A stretch of DNA of 32,825 bases. Source: an uncultured Bacteroidota bacterium. Lineage in GTDB: Bacteria; Bacteroidota; Bacteroidia; JABEUT01. The position numbers and the translations under genes were made by a program. The stretch covers positions 1-32,825 of the forward strand of contig CAIPDV010000073.1 in assembly GCA_903863935.1 (NCBI GenBank), read 5' to 3'. The notes beneath the pieces are model-generated. The model searched no databases. It had not been told where the DNA came from and saw nothing but the letters and a program-made list of their open reading frames with translations. Shown one piece after another: positions 1 to 6,341 of the stretch (the first letter of the stretch is position 1; each line of letters starts with the position of its first letter).

Positions 1-27
1 CAATTCCTGATAAACTTCCTTTGACAT
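1..27 (-). CDS. Possible 5' end of a minus-strand gene running off the left edge
   Basis: Read on the minus strand, an ATG at 27-25 opens a frame of nine codons (MSKEVYQEL) that continues to the window edge. Nothing identifies the product. A small inverted repeat (TTTGACA at 20-26, TGTCAAA at 37-43) overlaps this start and lies in A/T runs, so the region could instead be the terminator of something outside the window. I see no good TAnnTTTG box upstream. Low confidence. Confidence 0.25.
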
Positions 28-118
28 AGTTTTTTTTGTCAAAAAAAGCAGGTATCACAATACTACCGTAAATCCTTTTACTGATTTATTCAACAGCTTA
101 ATGTTATTTAGGAAAGAT

Positions 119-163
119 GTCTAATGACTTTTTAAGAAACCGCTTTTTCATGCACTATCTTTG
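119..163 (+). promoter_or_regulatory. Conserved promoter box of repeat element A
   Basis: The 39-bp box at 125-163 starts TGACTTTTT and ends TATCTTTG (156-163), a perfect Bacteroidota TAnnTTTG -7 box. It matches the box of element B at 36 of 39 positions and that of element C at 29 of 39 by my count. Just upstream is GTCTAATGAC, a degenerate form of the GTCAnTGAC palindrome found at the same place in B and C. An ATG follows 4 nt after the box (168), so the transcript should start at or close to that ATG. Confidence 0.7.
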
Positions 164-354
164 CTCTATGAAAAACAGCAACAGGTTTTTAAGCGCGGAA
201 AATTGGTTATTGGGATACTTATTTCCATTGCTCTATTGCTTAACCATTGCAAAAGCAATAGATGATTTTTGTAATACGTTGGTATATAAAATAATACGAA
301 AATTCAAGTTTGAAAATTTCATTGCAAACGCATTGCTCTTGCCATTGCTTACTT
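164..354 (+). ncRNA. Repeat element A: putative structured RNA with repeat/anti-repeat hairpin and short array
   Basis: Predicted transcript downstream of the element A promoter. In order: an ATG at 168, a leader of about 60 nt, ATTGC repeats at 227, 235 and 246, a perfect 9-bp stem (CTATTGCTT 233-241 with AAGCAATAG 253-261), a 59-nt spacer containing ATTCAA (302-307), and a direct array of ATTGC units at 321, 332 and 344. Elements B and C share the order and parts of the backbone but have different repeat sequences. An open frame of 80 codons starts at 168 (alternative start 117) and ends at 410, encoding a hydrophobic peptide. I treat it as secondary because the repeat spacing does not keep frame. 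The array end overlaps the stop codon of the convergent gene at 349. A is the weakest copy, with three units and no T tract. Confidence 0.5.
321..354 (+). repeat. Array of three ~11-bp direct repeats (element A)
   Basis: ATTGC cores at 321, 332 and 344 (spacing 11 and 12), as ATTGCAAACGC, ATTGCTCTTGCC and ATTGCTTACTT. The same core builds the hairpin at 233-261. The last unit contains the stop codon (349-351, read on the minus strand) of the convergent substrate-binding protein gene. Confidence 0.6.
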
Positions 355-1950
355 CTTCCTTACAAACCTCAAATCAAGTGAATTCAGTGGGTCAAGCGGG
401 AGGCCCGTAACACCTTTATGCACTAAGTGTATTACCTCATCATAATACAAAGGCACAACCGGAGCGGCATCCATAATCATTTTATCCATGTCGGTGTATT
501 CAACAGTTCTTATGGAATCATTGGTCTCGATAATGGATTTTGTATACAATGAATCGAAAGTAGAATTAGAAAAATGCGTGTAGTTTATCCCACCCGGAGA
601 AAAGTTTTTGCTGTAAAAGAGCGAGAGGAAATTTTCACCGTCAGGGTAATCTCCAATCCATGATTTTTTGAAAAAGTAACATTGCCCGTTTGCCACGCCC
701 TCAGCAAGAATAGCAGGTTGTTCAGTTTCCACTTTCAATTTTATTCCCACATTTTGTAATTGCGATTGTATGATTTCCGCCAGTGCATAATCTTGTGAAG
801 CAACAAAAAGAGAGATCTCCGGCAAACCTTGTCCGTTGGGGTATCCGGCCTGTTTCAATAAATCAAGTGCTTTATTGGGATTGTAAGTATACCCCTCTAT
901 TTTTCCATGCCCCGGCAGGAAGGGAGGTATGAAACCATTCACCGCCGGAATGCCGGTATTGTAGCGCAGGTAGCGTACTATCTCTTCACGATTAATCGCA
1001 TAATTTATGGCTTGTCTTACTAATGGATTTTTCAAAACAACATTCGCTTTATTGTCCATAATAAACCCCAAATAATCGGTTTTAATAAAGGGAGTCCGTT
1101 GTATGTAAACCTTGTCGGCAAAATCTTTCCGAAGCTCACCTCCTGGTGTAAAAGCAACTCTCGGATTGATAGCACTAATCCCCGAAACCATATCAAATTT
1201 GCCATCCATAAATTCAAGAAAAGAGGTTTCTTCATCCTTCAAAAATGAAATGATAACTCCATTCAAATAAGGCAAATTATTTCCGGCAGAATCTTTTTCA
1301 AAATAATTGGGGTTGCGTTTTAATACCAAAGCATTGCCATGCTCCCAACGCTTCAAATAGAATGGGCCGGTCCCAACGGGGTTCTCACCGAAATCTATTC
1401 CCCACTTCTTGACTGCCTCTTCAGGTACCACGGAGAAATACTTCATCAACAGTATATGGAGAAACGGACCAAATGGGGTTTTTAAATGAATAACAAAAGT
1501 GGAATCATTGGGTGAAGTAAAATTGTCAACTTTTTCAAGTAACGATGTTGCATCCGATACTCTCGGGTCAAGCAAGCGGTTGAAGGTGAAAACAAAATCA
1601 TGAGCATTCACTATTCTCCCTTTACCGTTCGGAAACACCTCATTATCTTGAAAAAATACGTCATTCCGCAAGTGAAAAGTATAGGTCAGTCCATCGGTTG
1701 ATATTTCCCATTTCTTGGCAATACAAGGCTTTATGCTGAATGAATCTCCCGTCTGGATAAGTCCGTTATAGAGTTGGTTATCCACCCAAAGGTTTTCAAA
1801 ATTGCGGGCTTCGGCAGGGTCGAGAGAAGTAACATCACCCATCTCGTTATACCTGAAAACATTGCTGTTCTCATACTTCGCATTCCTTCCGCATGAGAGG
1901 AATAAAAGAGTATAACACAAGATAAAAACAGGTATTAGTTTTCTCAACAT
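349..1950 (-). CDS. Peptide ABC transporter substrate-binding lipoprotein (family 5, OppA/DppA-like)
   Basis: A 533-residue periplasmic solute-binding protein of the extracellular family 5 type, expected to capture short peptides or similar ligands for an ABC importer. The N-terminus has a hydrophobic stretch ending in the lipobox LSC, so the mature protein should be lipid-anchored. Family-typical segments include MGDVTSLDPAEARNFEN near the mature N-terminus, NPVGTGPFYLKRWEHG in the first third and NPLVRQAINYAINREEIV in the middle. I choose ATG 1950: a TTG nine bases upstream lies inside the TATCTTTG promoter (1964-1957), which sits 6 nt before this ATG and suggests a leaderless or nearly leaderless mRNA. 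No permease or ATPase gene is adjacent, so it is an orphan binding protein. Its stop codon overlaps the array of element A. Confidence 0.9.
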   Translation of the reverse strand: MLRKLIPVFILCYTLLFLSCGRNAKYENSNVFRYNEMGDVTSLDPAEARNFENLWVDNQLYNGLIQTGDSFSIKPCIAKKWEISTDGLTYTFHLRNDVFFQDNEVFPNGKGRIVNAHDFVFTFNRLLDPRVSDATSLLEKVDNFTSPNDSTFVIHLKTPFGPFLHILLMKYFSVVPEEAVKKWGIDFGENPVGTGPFYLKRWEHGNALVLKRNPNYFEKDSAGNNLPYLNGVIISFLKDEETSFLEFMDGKFDMVSGISAINPRVAFTPGGELRKDFADKVYIQRTPFIKTDYLGFIMDNKANVVLKNPLVRQAINYAINREEIVRYLRYNTGIPAVNGFIPPFLPGHGKIEGYTYNPNKALDLLKQAGYPNGQGLPEISLFVASQDYALAEIIQSQLQNVGIKLKVETEQPAILAEGVANGQCYFFKKSWIGDYPDGENFLSLFYSKNFSPGGINYTHFSNSTFDSLYTKSIIETNDSIRTVEYTDMDKMIMDAAPVVPLYYDEVIHLVHKGVTGLPLDPLNSLDLRFVRKK

Positions 1951-1956
1951 AGGATT

Positions 1957-1964
1957 CAAAGATA
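1957..1964 (-). promoter_or_regulatory. TAnnTTTG promoter of the substrate-binding protein gene
   Basis: TATCTTTG on the minus strand, separated by 6 nt from the ATG at 1950. It is divergent from the mtaB promoter at 2007-2014, so the two genes share a roughly 70-bp divergent control region. Confidence 0.6.
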
Positions 1965-2006
1965 ATATCCCTAATCACAGCAAAGGTGAGATTTCCCGCA
2001 AATGCC

Positions 2007-2014
2007 TATTTTTG
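2007..2014 (+). promoter_or_regulatory. TAnnTTTG promoter of mtaB
   Basis: TATTTTTG lies 4 nt before the ATG at 2019. With the usual short distance from this box to the transcription start, the mRNA should begin at or within a few bases of the start codon. This makes the upstream in-frame GTG at 1986 an unlikely start. Confidence 0.6.
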
Positions 2015-2018
2015 CTCT

Positions 2019-3428
2019 ATGGAGGCTAACCCCACATTTGCAATTCACACCCTCGGCTGCAAGCTGAACTATTCCGAATCATCGGCAATAGGGCAGCGTT
2101 TGGTTGAACAGGGTTTTAACAAAGTCAACTTTAAGGAGAAGGCTGATGTGTATATCATCAACACCTGTTCGGTTACTAACGAAGCTGACAAGGAATGTCG
2201 AATGGTGGTGCGAAATGCTTTGCATGCCTCACCCGAAGCTTTTATTGCTGTAATTGGTTGTTACGCCCAACTTAAGCCCGAAGAAATTGCCAAGATTGAA
2301 GGGGTGGATATTGTGCTTGGAGCTTCTGAAAAATTTAATATTGCAAACTATTTAAAGAAGATAAATAAGAAACAATTCACGGAAATTCATTCTTGTGAAA
2401 TTGAACAACCCTTAGAGTTTCATTCATCATATTCTTCAGGTGATAGAACTCGCAGTTTTTTGAAAGTGCAAGATGGTTGTGATTATAGCTGTTCTTACTG
2501 TACCATACCATTAGCGCGTGGTAAAAGCCGCAGCAATACAATTGAAAATGTGTTGAAGGATGTTTATGAAATCCCTTCCAAAGGAGTAAAAGAAATTGTC
2601 TTGACAGGTGTTAATTTGGGTGACTTTGGCATTCCACCCCAAACCCCTAAAGGGGCTTTGAATAGTGCTACTCAAAGCCCCTTTAGGGGTTTGGGGCAAA
2701 GAGAAACCTTTTTCGAATTAGTTCAGGAGTTGGAAAGCGTGAATGTTCCTGTTCGTTTCCGCATATCTTCAATTGAACCGAATTTGTTGACTGACGAAAT
2801 TATTAAATTCATTTCTACTTCAGAAAAATTTGTACCGCATTTTCATATACCGCTTCAATCAGGCTCCAACACTATACTCAAGGCTATGCGCCGTAGGTAT
2901 TTGAGGGAACTTTATATTGAGAGAGTTGCGTTAATTAAATCACTGATGCCACATTGCTGCATCGGCGCGGATGTTATTACCGGCTTTCCTGGCGAAACAG
3001 AAGAACTATTTTTAGAGACCTATAATTACCTGAATGAATTAGATGTTTCTTATTTACATTCTTTCACTTATTCCGAACGAAGCAATACACTGGCTGCGGA
3101 AAGTAAAGAGGTGGTTCCTGTTGATGTTCGGAGAAAGCGAACTAAAATGTTGCGAATCCTATCGGAGAAAAAATTACGCAATTTTTACACTCAAAATTTA
3201 GGGCGAGAAAGAGTTGTTCTATTTGAAGGACATATTAATGATGGTTGGCAATATGGACATACGGATAATTATGTTCGGGTAAGAATTCCTTCCAACGAAA
3301 TATTAAAAAACTCTATTTATTCGGTGCGACTAAATTCAATTAATGAGGAAGGAAGTGTGGATGGAGAAATTGTAAATTCGTTGCATGAAGTTTCGACTAA
3401 CCACTTACAACTGATAACTGACTACTGA
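2019..3428 (+). CDS. mtaB: tRNA t6A37 methylthiotransferase (MtaB family)
   Basis: A 469-residue radical-SAM methylthiotransferase that should convert t6A to ms2t6A at position 37 of ANN-decoding tRNAs. The N-terminal UPF0004 domain has the three cluster cysteines (C14 in HTLGCKLN, C50 in NTCSVTN, C81 in VIGCYAQ). The radical-SAM motif CxxxCxxC is at C154, C158 and C161 (GCDYSCSYC). The segment RISSIEPNLL, the phrase HFHIPLQSGSN and a C-terminal TRAM-like region fit the MtaB/MiaB class; the HTLGCKLNYSES opening favours MtaB. Residues about 207-226 (PQTPKGALN... SPFRGLG) are not part of the normal fold: they are encoded by a perfect 60-bp palindrome (2637-2696) inserted in frame after VNLGDFG. 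The insertion keeps the frame and falls in what looks like a surface loop, so the enzyme is probably active. lgt follows after 2 bp. Confidence 0.93.
   Translation: MEANPTFAIHTLGCKLNYSESSAIGQRLVEQGFNKVNFKEKADVYIINTCSVTNEADKECRMVVRNALHASPEAFIAVIGCYAQLKPEEIAKIEGVDIVLGASEKFNIANYLKKINKKQFTEIHSCEIEQPLEFHSSYSSGDRTRSFLKVQDGCDYSCSYCTIPLARGKSRSNTIENVLKDVYEIPSKGVKEIVLTGVNLGDFGIPPQTPKGALNSATQSPFRGLGQRETFFELVQELESVNVPVRFRISSIEPNLLTDEIIKFISTSEKFVPHFHIPLQSGSNTILKAMRRRYLRELYIERVALIKSLMPHCCIGADVITGFPGETEELFLETYNYLNELDVSYLHSFTYSERSNTLAAESKEVVPVDVRRKRTKMLRILSEKKLRNFYTQNLGRERVVLFEGHINDGWQYGHTDNYVRVRIPSNEILKNSIYSVRLNSINEEGSVDGEIVNSLHEVSTNHLQLITDY
2637..2696 (+). repeat. 60-bp palindromic element inserted in frame within mtaB
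   Basis: Perfect inverted repeat with 24-bp arms (2637-2660 and 2673-2696) around a 12-nt loop. The left arm begins CCCCAAACCCCTAAAGGGGC. The length is a multiple of three and no stop codon appears in the used frame; the opposite strand is also open and gives a closely similar TPKGAL...SPFRGLG peptide. I recall TPKGA/SPFRGLG peptides in other Bacteroidota proteins, which suggests a dispersed family that tolerates insertion into genes. That recollection is unverified here. Confidence 0.85.
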
Positions 3429-3430
3429 TT

Positions 3431-4600
3431 ATGTACGCATCGCTATACGAATTATTTGACGCTTGGTTTGGAATAAAAATTCCATTTCTCAAGATACTGC
3501 ATACGTTTGGTTTCTTTATGGCACTTTCCTTTCTCGCTGCGGCATGGATATTGTCTAAAGAACTTCACAGAAAAGAAGATCAAGGCTTATTAAAACCAAC
3601 ACCAACCAACAATTGGGTGGGCAAGCATGCAACCAAAAGTGAATTGGTTGAAGCCTTTTCACTTGCTTTTATTATATTTTTCAAATTGGTTTATATTGTT
3701 TTAAATTTTACTGAATTTAAAACCGATCCGCAGGCCACCTTACTATCACTTAAAGGAAATATTTTTGGTGGAATAATTGCGGGCGTTCTTTATGCTTTCC
3801 TTAGCTATAAGGACAAAGCTCGGAAAAGTCTTCCCGATCCTAAGTTAGAAACCACACTTTTGCATCCGTATATGTTGGTAGGAAATATCACCTTAATAGC
3901 GGCTATAGGCGGGATAGTCGGAGCCAAACTTTTTGATGCACTTGAAAATTATCAGGACTTCTTTCAAAATCCTGCCATGTTATTTTCTTCCAGTGGACTC
4001 ACTATTTATGGAGGATTAATTGTTGGCGCAATTTCTGTTCTAGTTTATGCACGCTCAAAGAAAATTCCACTTTTGCATTTGATAGATGCTGCTGCTCCTT
4101 CTATGATACTGGCTTATGCCGTTGGCCGCATTGGCTGCCAAATGGCCGGTGACGGCGATTGGGGAATTGTAAATACAAATCCTAAACCTTCCATTATCGG
4201 TTTTCTTCCCGATTGGATGTGGTCTTTTGGATATCCTCACAATGTGGAACATGCCGGTGCAGCCATTCAGGGATGCACAGGAGAGTATTGCACAATGCTA
4301 AATCCTGGGGTATATCCAACACCGTTTTACGAAACGGTTATGGCCACAATTATATTTTTCATTTTGTGGAGTATGCGGAAAAAAATTCATGCCCCTGGAG
4401 TTTTATTTTGCTGGTATTTGGTCTTTAACGGGATTGAAAGATTCTCTATAGAATTGATTCGAGTAAATGTTCAATATCACTTTTTCGGAATTAATGCAAC
4501 GCAAGCCCAGCTTATATCTCCCATGTTTTTCATTCTGGGAGTAATAGGTATTTTCTACTTCACAAAAAAGGCAAAAAACAATGTCCAACAAGCCACTTAA
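3431..4600 (+). CDS. lgt: Phosphatidylglycerol-prolipoprotein diacylglyceryl transferase
   Basis: A 389-residue inner-membrane enzyme that transfers diacylglycerol from phosphatidylglycerol to the lipobox cysteine of prolipoproteins, the first step of lipoprotein maturation. Multiple hydrophobic segments are visible. The Lgt signature region reads AVGRIGCQMAGDGDWG (about residues 231-246), where the classic GRxGN motif has Cys in the Asn position, a variant I associate with Bacteroidota. YPTPFYETV and FNGIERFSIELIRVN are the usual C-terminal motifs. It is longer than E. coli Lgt (about 290 residues) because of the N-terminal region and insertions. It follows mtaB by 2 bp and overlaps the next gene by 20 bp, so the three are probably co-transcribed. 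The window encodes several lipoproteins that would be its substrates. Confidence 0.92.
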   Translation: MYASLYELFDAWFGIKIPFLKILHTFGFFMALSFLAAAWILSKELHRKEDQGLLKPTPTNNWVGKHATKSELVEAFSLAFIIFFKLVYIVLNFTEFKTDPQATLLSLKGNIFGGIIAGVLYAFLSYKDKARKSLPDPKLETTLLHPYMLVGNITLIAAIGGIVGAKLFDALENYQDFFQNPAMLFSSSGLTIYGGLIVGAISVLVYARSKKIPLLHLIDAAAPSMILAYAVGRIGCQMAGDGDWGIVNTNPKPSIIGFLPDWMWSFGYPHNVEHAGAAIQGCTGEYCTMLNPGVYPTPFYETVMATIIFFILWSMRKKIHAPGVLFCWYLVFNGIERFSIELIRVNVQYHFFGINATQAQLISPMFFILGVIGIFYFTKKAKNNVQQAT

Positions 4601-5414
4601 GCTAAAAAAGATTTGCAAAGAAGTCATCGAACTCACACACGAGGTTGGTGCTTTTATTTTAAAAGAAAAGAACAAATTCAATCCTTCTGATATTCAGAAA
4701 AAAGGGTTTAATGATTTAGTTTCTTATGTAGATAAAACCTCTGAAAAGCACCTTATTAAAGGCTTACAGAAAATATTACCCGGCAGCGGAATTCTCGGAG
4801 AGGAGGGCGGAGGCAACTTCGATAAGAAATATACCTGGGTAATTGACCCACTAGATGGCACTACCAATTTCATTCACAGGTTGCCTTGCTTTGCTATTAG
4901 TATAGCCTTGTTTGAGAATAAAACTCCGATAATCGGAGTAGTTAACGAATTAAATTTTAAGGAATGCTTCTCAGCCATAAAAGGTAAAGGAGCAAAAGTT
5001 AACGGGAAGAAAATAAAAATTTCTCCGCAAAAGAAGTTGGGTGACTCGCTCATTGCTACTGGCTTTCCATACAATGATTTTGGTCTGCAAAAAGAGTACA
5101 TGCAATTGTTTGAAGAGTTAATGAAGTGTACCCAGGGCTTGCGCCGGATCGGGTCTGCTTCGGTAGATTTGTGCTATGTTGCTTTGGGTCGGTTTGATGC
5201 TTTTTATGAATACGGCCTCAAGCCCTGGGATGTTTCAGGCGGGGCTTTGATAGTGCAGGAAGCAGGCGGCAGACTGTCAGACTTTGACGGTGGAAATGAT
5301 TATCTGTTTGGGAAAAGTATAGTTGCCACTAACGGGCATACCCATAAAGCATTTATGGAAATTGTGAAGAAACATTTTAAGGGGAAACTGAAGAAATTAC
5401 ACGAGTTCAGATAG
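4581..5414 (+). CDS. Inositol monophosphatase family protein (SuhB-like)
   Basis: A 277-residue Mg2+-dependent phosphatase of the IMPase fold. The metal-binding motifs are clear: GEEGG (about residues 73-77), WVIDPLDGTTNFIH (about 85-98, the Asp/Asp/Thr metal site) and WDVSGGALIVQEAGG (about 214-228). The natural substrate could be inositol-1-phosphate, another sugar phosphate or a 3'-phosphoadenosine nucleotide; the motifs do not decide, although SuhB/IMPase fits better than CysQ. The start lies inside the last codons of lgt (20-bp overlap), typical of translational coupling. Confidence 0.88.
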   Translation: MSNKPLKLKKICKEVIELTHEVGAFILKEKNKFNPSDIQKKGFNDLVSYVDKTSEKHLIKGLQKILPGSGILGEEGGGNFDKKYTWVIDPLDGTTNFIHRLPCFAISIALFENKTPIIGVVNELNFKECFSAIKGKGAKVNGKKIKISPQKKLGDSLIATGFPYNDFGLQKEYMQLFEELMKCTQGLRRIGSASVDLCYVALGRFDAFYEYGLKPWDVSGGALIVQEAGGRLSDFDGGNDYLFGKSIVATNGHTHKAFMEIVKKHFKGKLKKLHEFR

Positions 5415-5489
5415 AAAACCGATAGTTATTGTTTTACTACCATTCACCGATATTTATTTCTTTATTTGAGTTTCAACCGAATAAATAAA

Positions 5490-5963
5490 ATGATAATAAA
5501 AAATACTATAATTTGGGAGAATTACTTGAAAGGTAAATTGAAATGCATACTTAAATCCAAGGCTTATTCGTTTAATAATATTCATTCTGAGATACCTGAT
5601 AATTTAGGAGGCGTTTATTTAATGACACTCAAATCAGGTAAAAAAGAATATCCACTTTACATTGGAAGAGCAGGAAGACTCCATCAAAGGATTTATACCA
5701 ACCATTTAATGGGTTCAGGTAGCAGTTCTCAATTAAAAAAGTACCTGCTTAAAGATGAACAATTAAAAGCTCTTTTAAAAGGTGATTGGAGAAAAGCAAA
5801 AGAGTATATTAAAAGTGAATGCTACATTCGCTGGATAACGGATAATGAAATAAGTAAAAACTGTCCTTTACAAGAAGAGCAAATCTACAAGCTACGAAGT
5901 GCTCTTGAAGGTTATTTTACCGGTATGCTTTTCCCTAAGTATGGCATTTACAAGGAGCATTGA
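5490..5963 (+). CDS. Small GIY-YIG nuclease-like protein
   Basis: About 157 residues from ATG 5490; an in-frame TTG at 5466 would add eight. A GIY-YIG-like core is visible: GGVYLM followed by YPLYIGRAGRLHQRIYTNH, supplying the paired strands and the conserved Arg. Near the C-terminus ALEGYFTGMLFPKYG resembles the family's metal-binding Glu followed by a Pro. No partner domain is present, so it is a stand-alone module. Such proteins occur as homing-type, restriction-like or repair nucleases; I cannot assign a target. It is 75 bp downstream of the IMPase gene and ends only 7 bp before the palindrome of element B. Elements A and C have no such neighbour. Confidence 0.65.
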   Translation: MIIKNTIIWENYLKGKLKCILKSKAYSFNNIHSEIPDNLGGVYLMTLKSGKKEYPLYIGRAGRLHQRIYTNHLMGSGSSSQLKKYLLKDEQLKALLKGDWRKAKEYIKSECYIRWITDNEISKNCPLQEEQIYKLRSALEGYFTGMLFPKYGIYKEH

Positions 5964-5970
5964 TATACCG

Positions 5971-6014
5971 GTCATTGACTTTTTAGGAAAACGCTTTTTC
6001 ATGCATTATCTTTG
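5971..6014 (+). promoter_or_regulatory. Conserved promoter box of repeat element B
   Basis: Begins with the palindrome GTCATTGAC (5971-5979), followed within the 39-bp box (5976-6014) by TTTTT runs and TATCTTTG (6007-6014) as the -7 box. The box is 36/39 identical to that of element A and 31/39 to that of element C by my count. The palindrome is also present in C (GTCAATGAC), preceded in both by CCG, and would sit about 40-50 bp upstream of the start point, a typical activator or operator position. An ATG follows 5 nt after the box (6020). Confidence 0.72.
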
Positions 6015-6268
6015 TATACATGAAACAAGTTCAGTATAGGTTTATGAAAAATGAAATCATACAATTTTTACAAAGAATTTTGGGTGTATTATGTTTATTA
6101 CTTTCTTGTTATTTGTTGTTATTAACAACGAATTTTCTTGGAACATGCTCGTATTCAATCTATGTTAATAACGAACAACATTGTTATTCTGTTGTTATTT
6201 CCTTGTTATCGGCTTGTTCCTGCCTTGTTCCTGCCTTGTTATTTCGTTGTTATTTTTTTACAATTTTT
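6015..6268 (+). ncRNA. Repeat element B: putative structured RNA with anti-repeat hairpin and 7 x 11-nt array
   Basis: The clearest copy of the family. After the promoter and the ATG at 6020 comes a leader ending GTTTATTACTTTC, which resembles the leader of element C. Then: two repeats (6106, 6116); a 9-bp stem TTTGTTGTT (6112-6120) with AACAACGAA (6124-6132, one G-U pair) closing an ATT loop; a 48-nt spacer with TATTCAA (6152-6158); and seven 11-nt repeats (6181-6257). The last repeat can pair its TTGT with ACAA (6260-6263), followed by TTTTT (6264-6268). An 87-codon open frame (6020-6283) spans the element, but 11-nt units rotate through all reading frames, so repetition is constrained at the nucleic-acid level. 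Pyrimidine-rich repeats lack stop codons and could leave the frame open by composition. A small two-helix membrane peptide remains possible. Confidence 0.6.
6181..6257 (+). repeat. Seven 11-bp direct repeats in perfect register (element B array)
   Basis: TTGTT begins at 6181, 6192, 6203, 6214, 6225, 6236 and 6247, exactly 11 bp apart each time. Units: TTGTTATTCTG, TTGTTATTTCC, TTGTTATCGGC, TTGTTCCTGCC (twice), TTGTTATTTCG, TTGTTATTTTT. The first five bases are invariant and the rest drift. The period is not a multiple of three. Confidence 0.9.
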
Positions 6269-6308
6269 CCCTGCATAAAATAGTTAACCCAGTTCTTAAA
6301 ACCTATGC

Positions 6309-6316
6309 TAATTTTG
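6309..6316 (+). promoter_or_regulatory. TAnnTTTG promoter of the MscS gene
   Basis: TAATTTTG, 25 nt upstream of the ATG at 6342 and downstream of the element B array, so the channel gene has its own start point. Confidence 0.5.
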
Positions 6317-6341
6317 TATTTTTAATCTCACACGGAATAAA

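Noticed and set aside
117-410. 97-codon frame as an ordinary gene starting at 117
   Set aside because: The start lies upstream of the -7 box, the frame crosses the structured repeats of element A, and it overlaps the 3' end of the convergent gene. It is treated as element A.
1986-2018. GTG start of mtaB at 1986
   Set aside because: It lies upstream of the promoter box at 2007-2014 and adds an unconserved MRFPANAYFCS extension.
2511-2699. Minus-strand 62-codon frame across the mtaB palindrome
   Set aside because: It is open because the palindrome is open on both strands; there is no independent evidence for a gene.
6181-6257. CRISPR array
   Set aside because: Units are 11 bp with no unique spacers between repeats, and no cas genes are present in the window.
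6020-6283. 87-codon frame as a conventional CDS
   Set aside because: It consists largely of 11-nt repeats that rotate reading frame; no homology to the frames of elements A and C is clear. Kept as a hypothesis in the findings.
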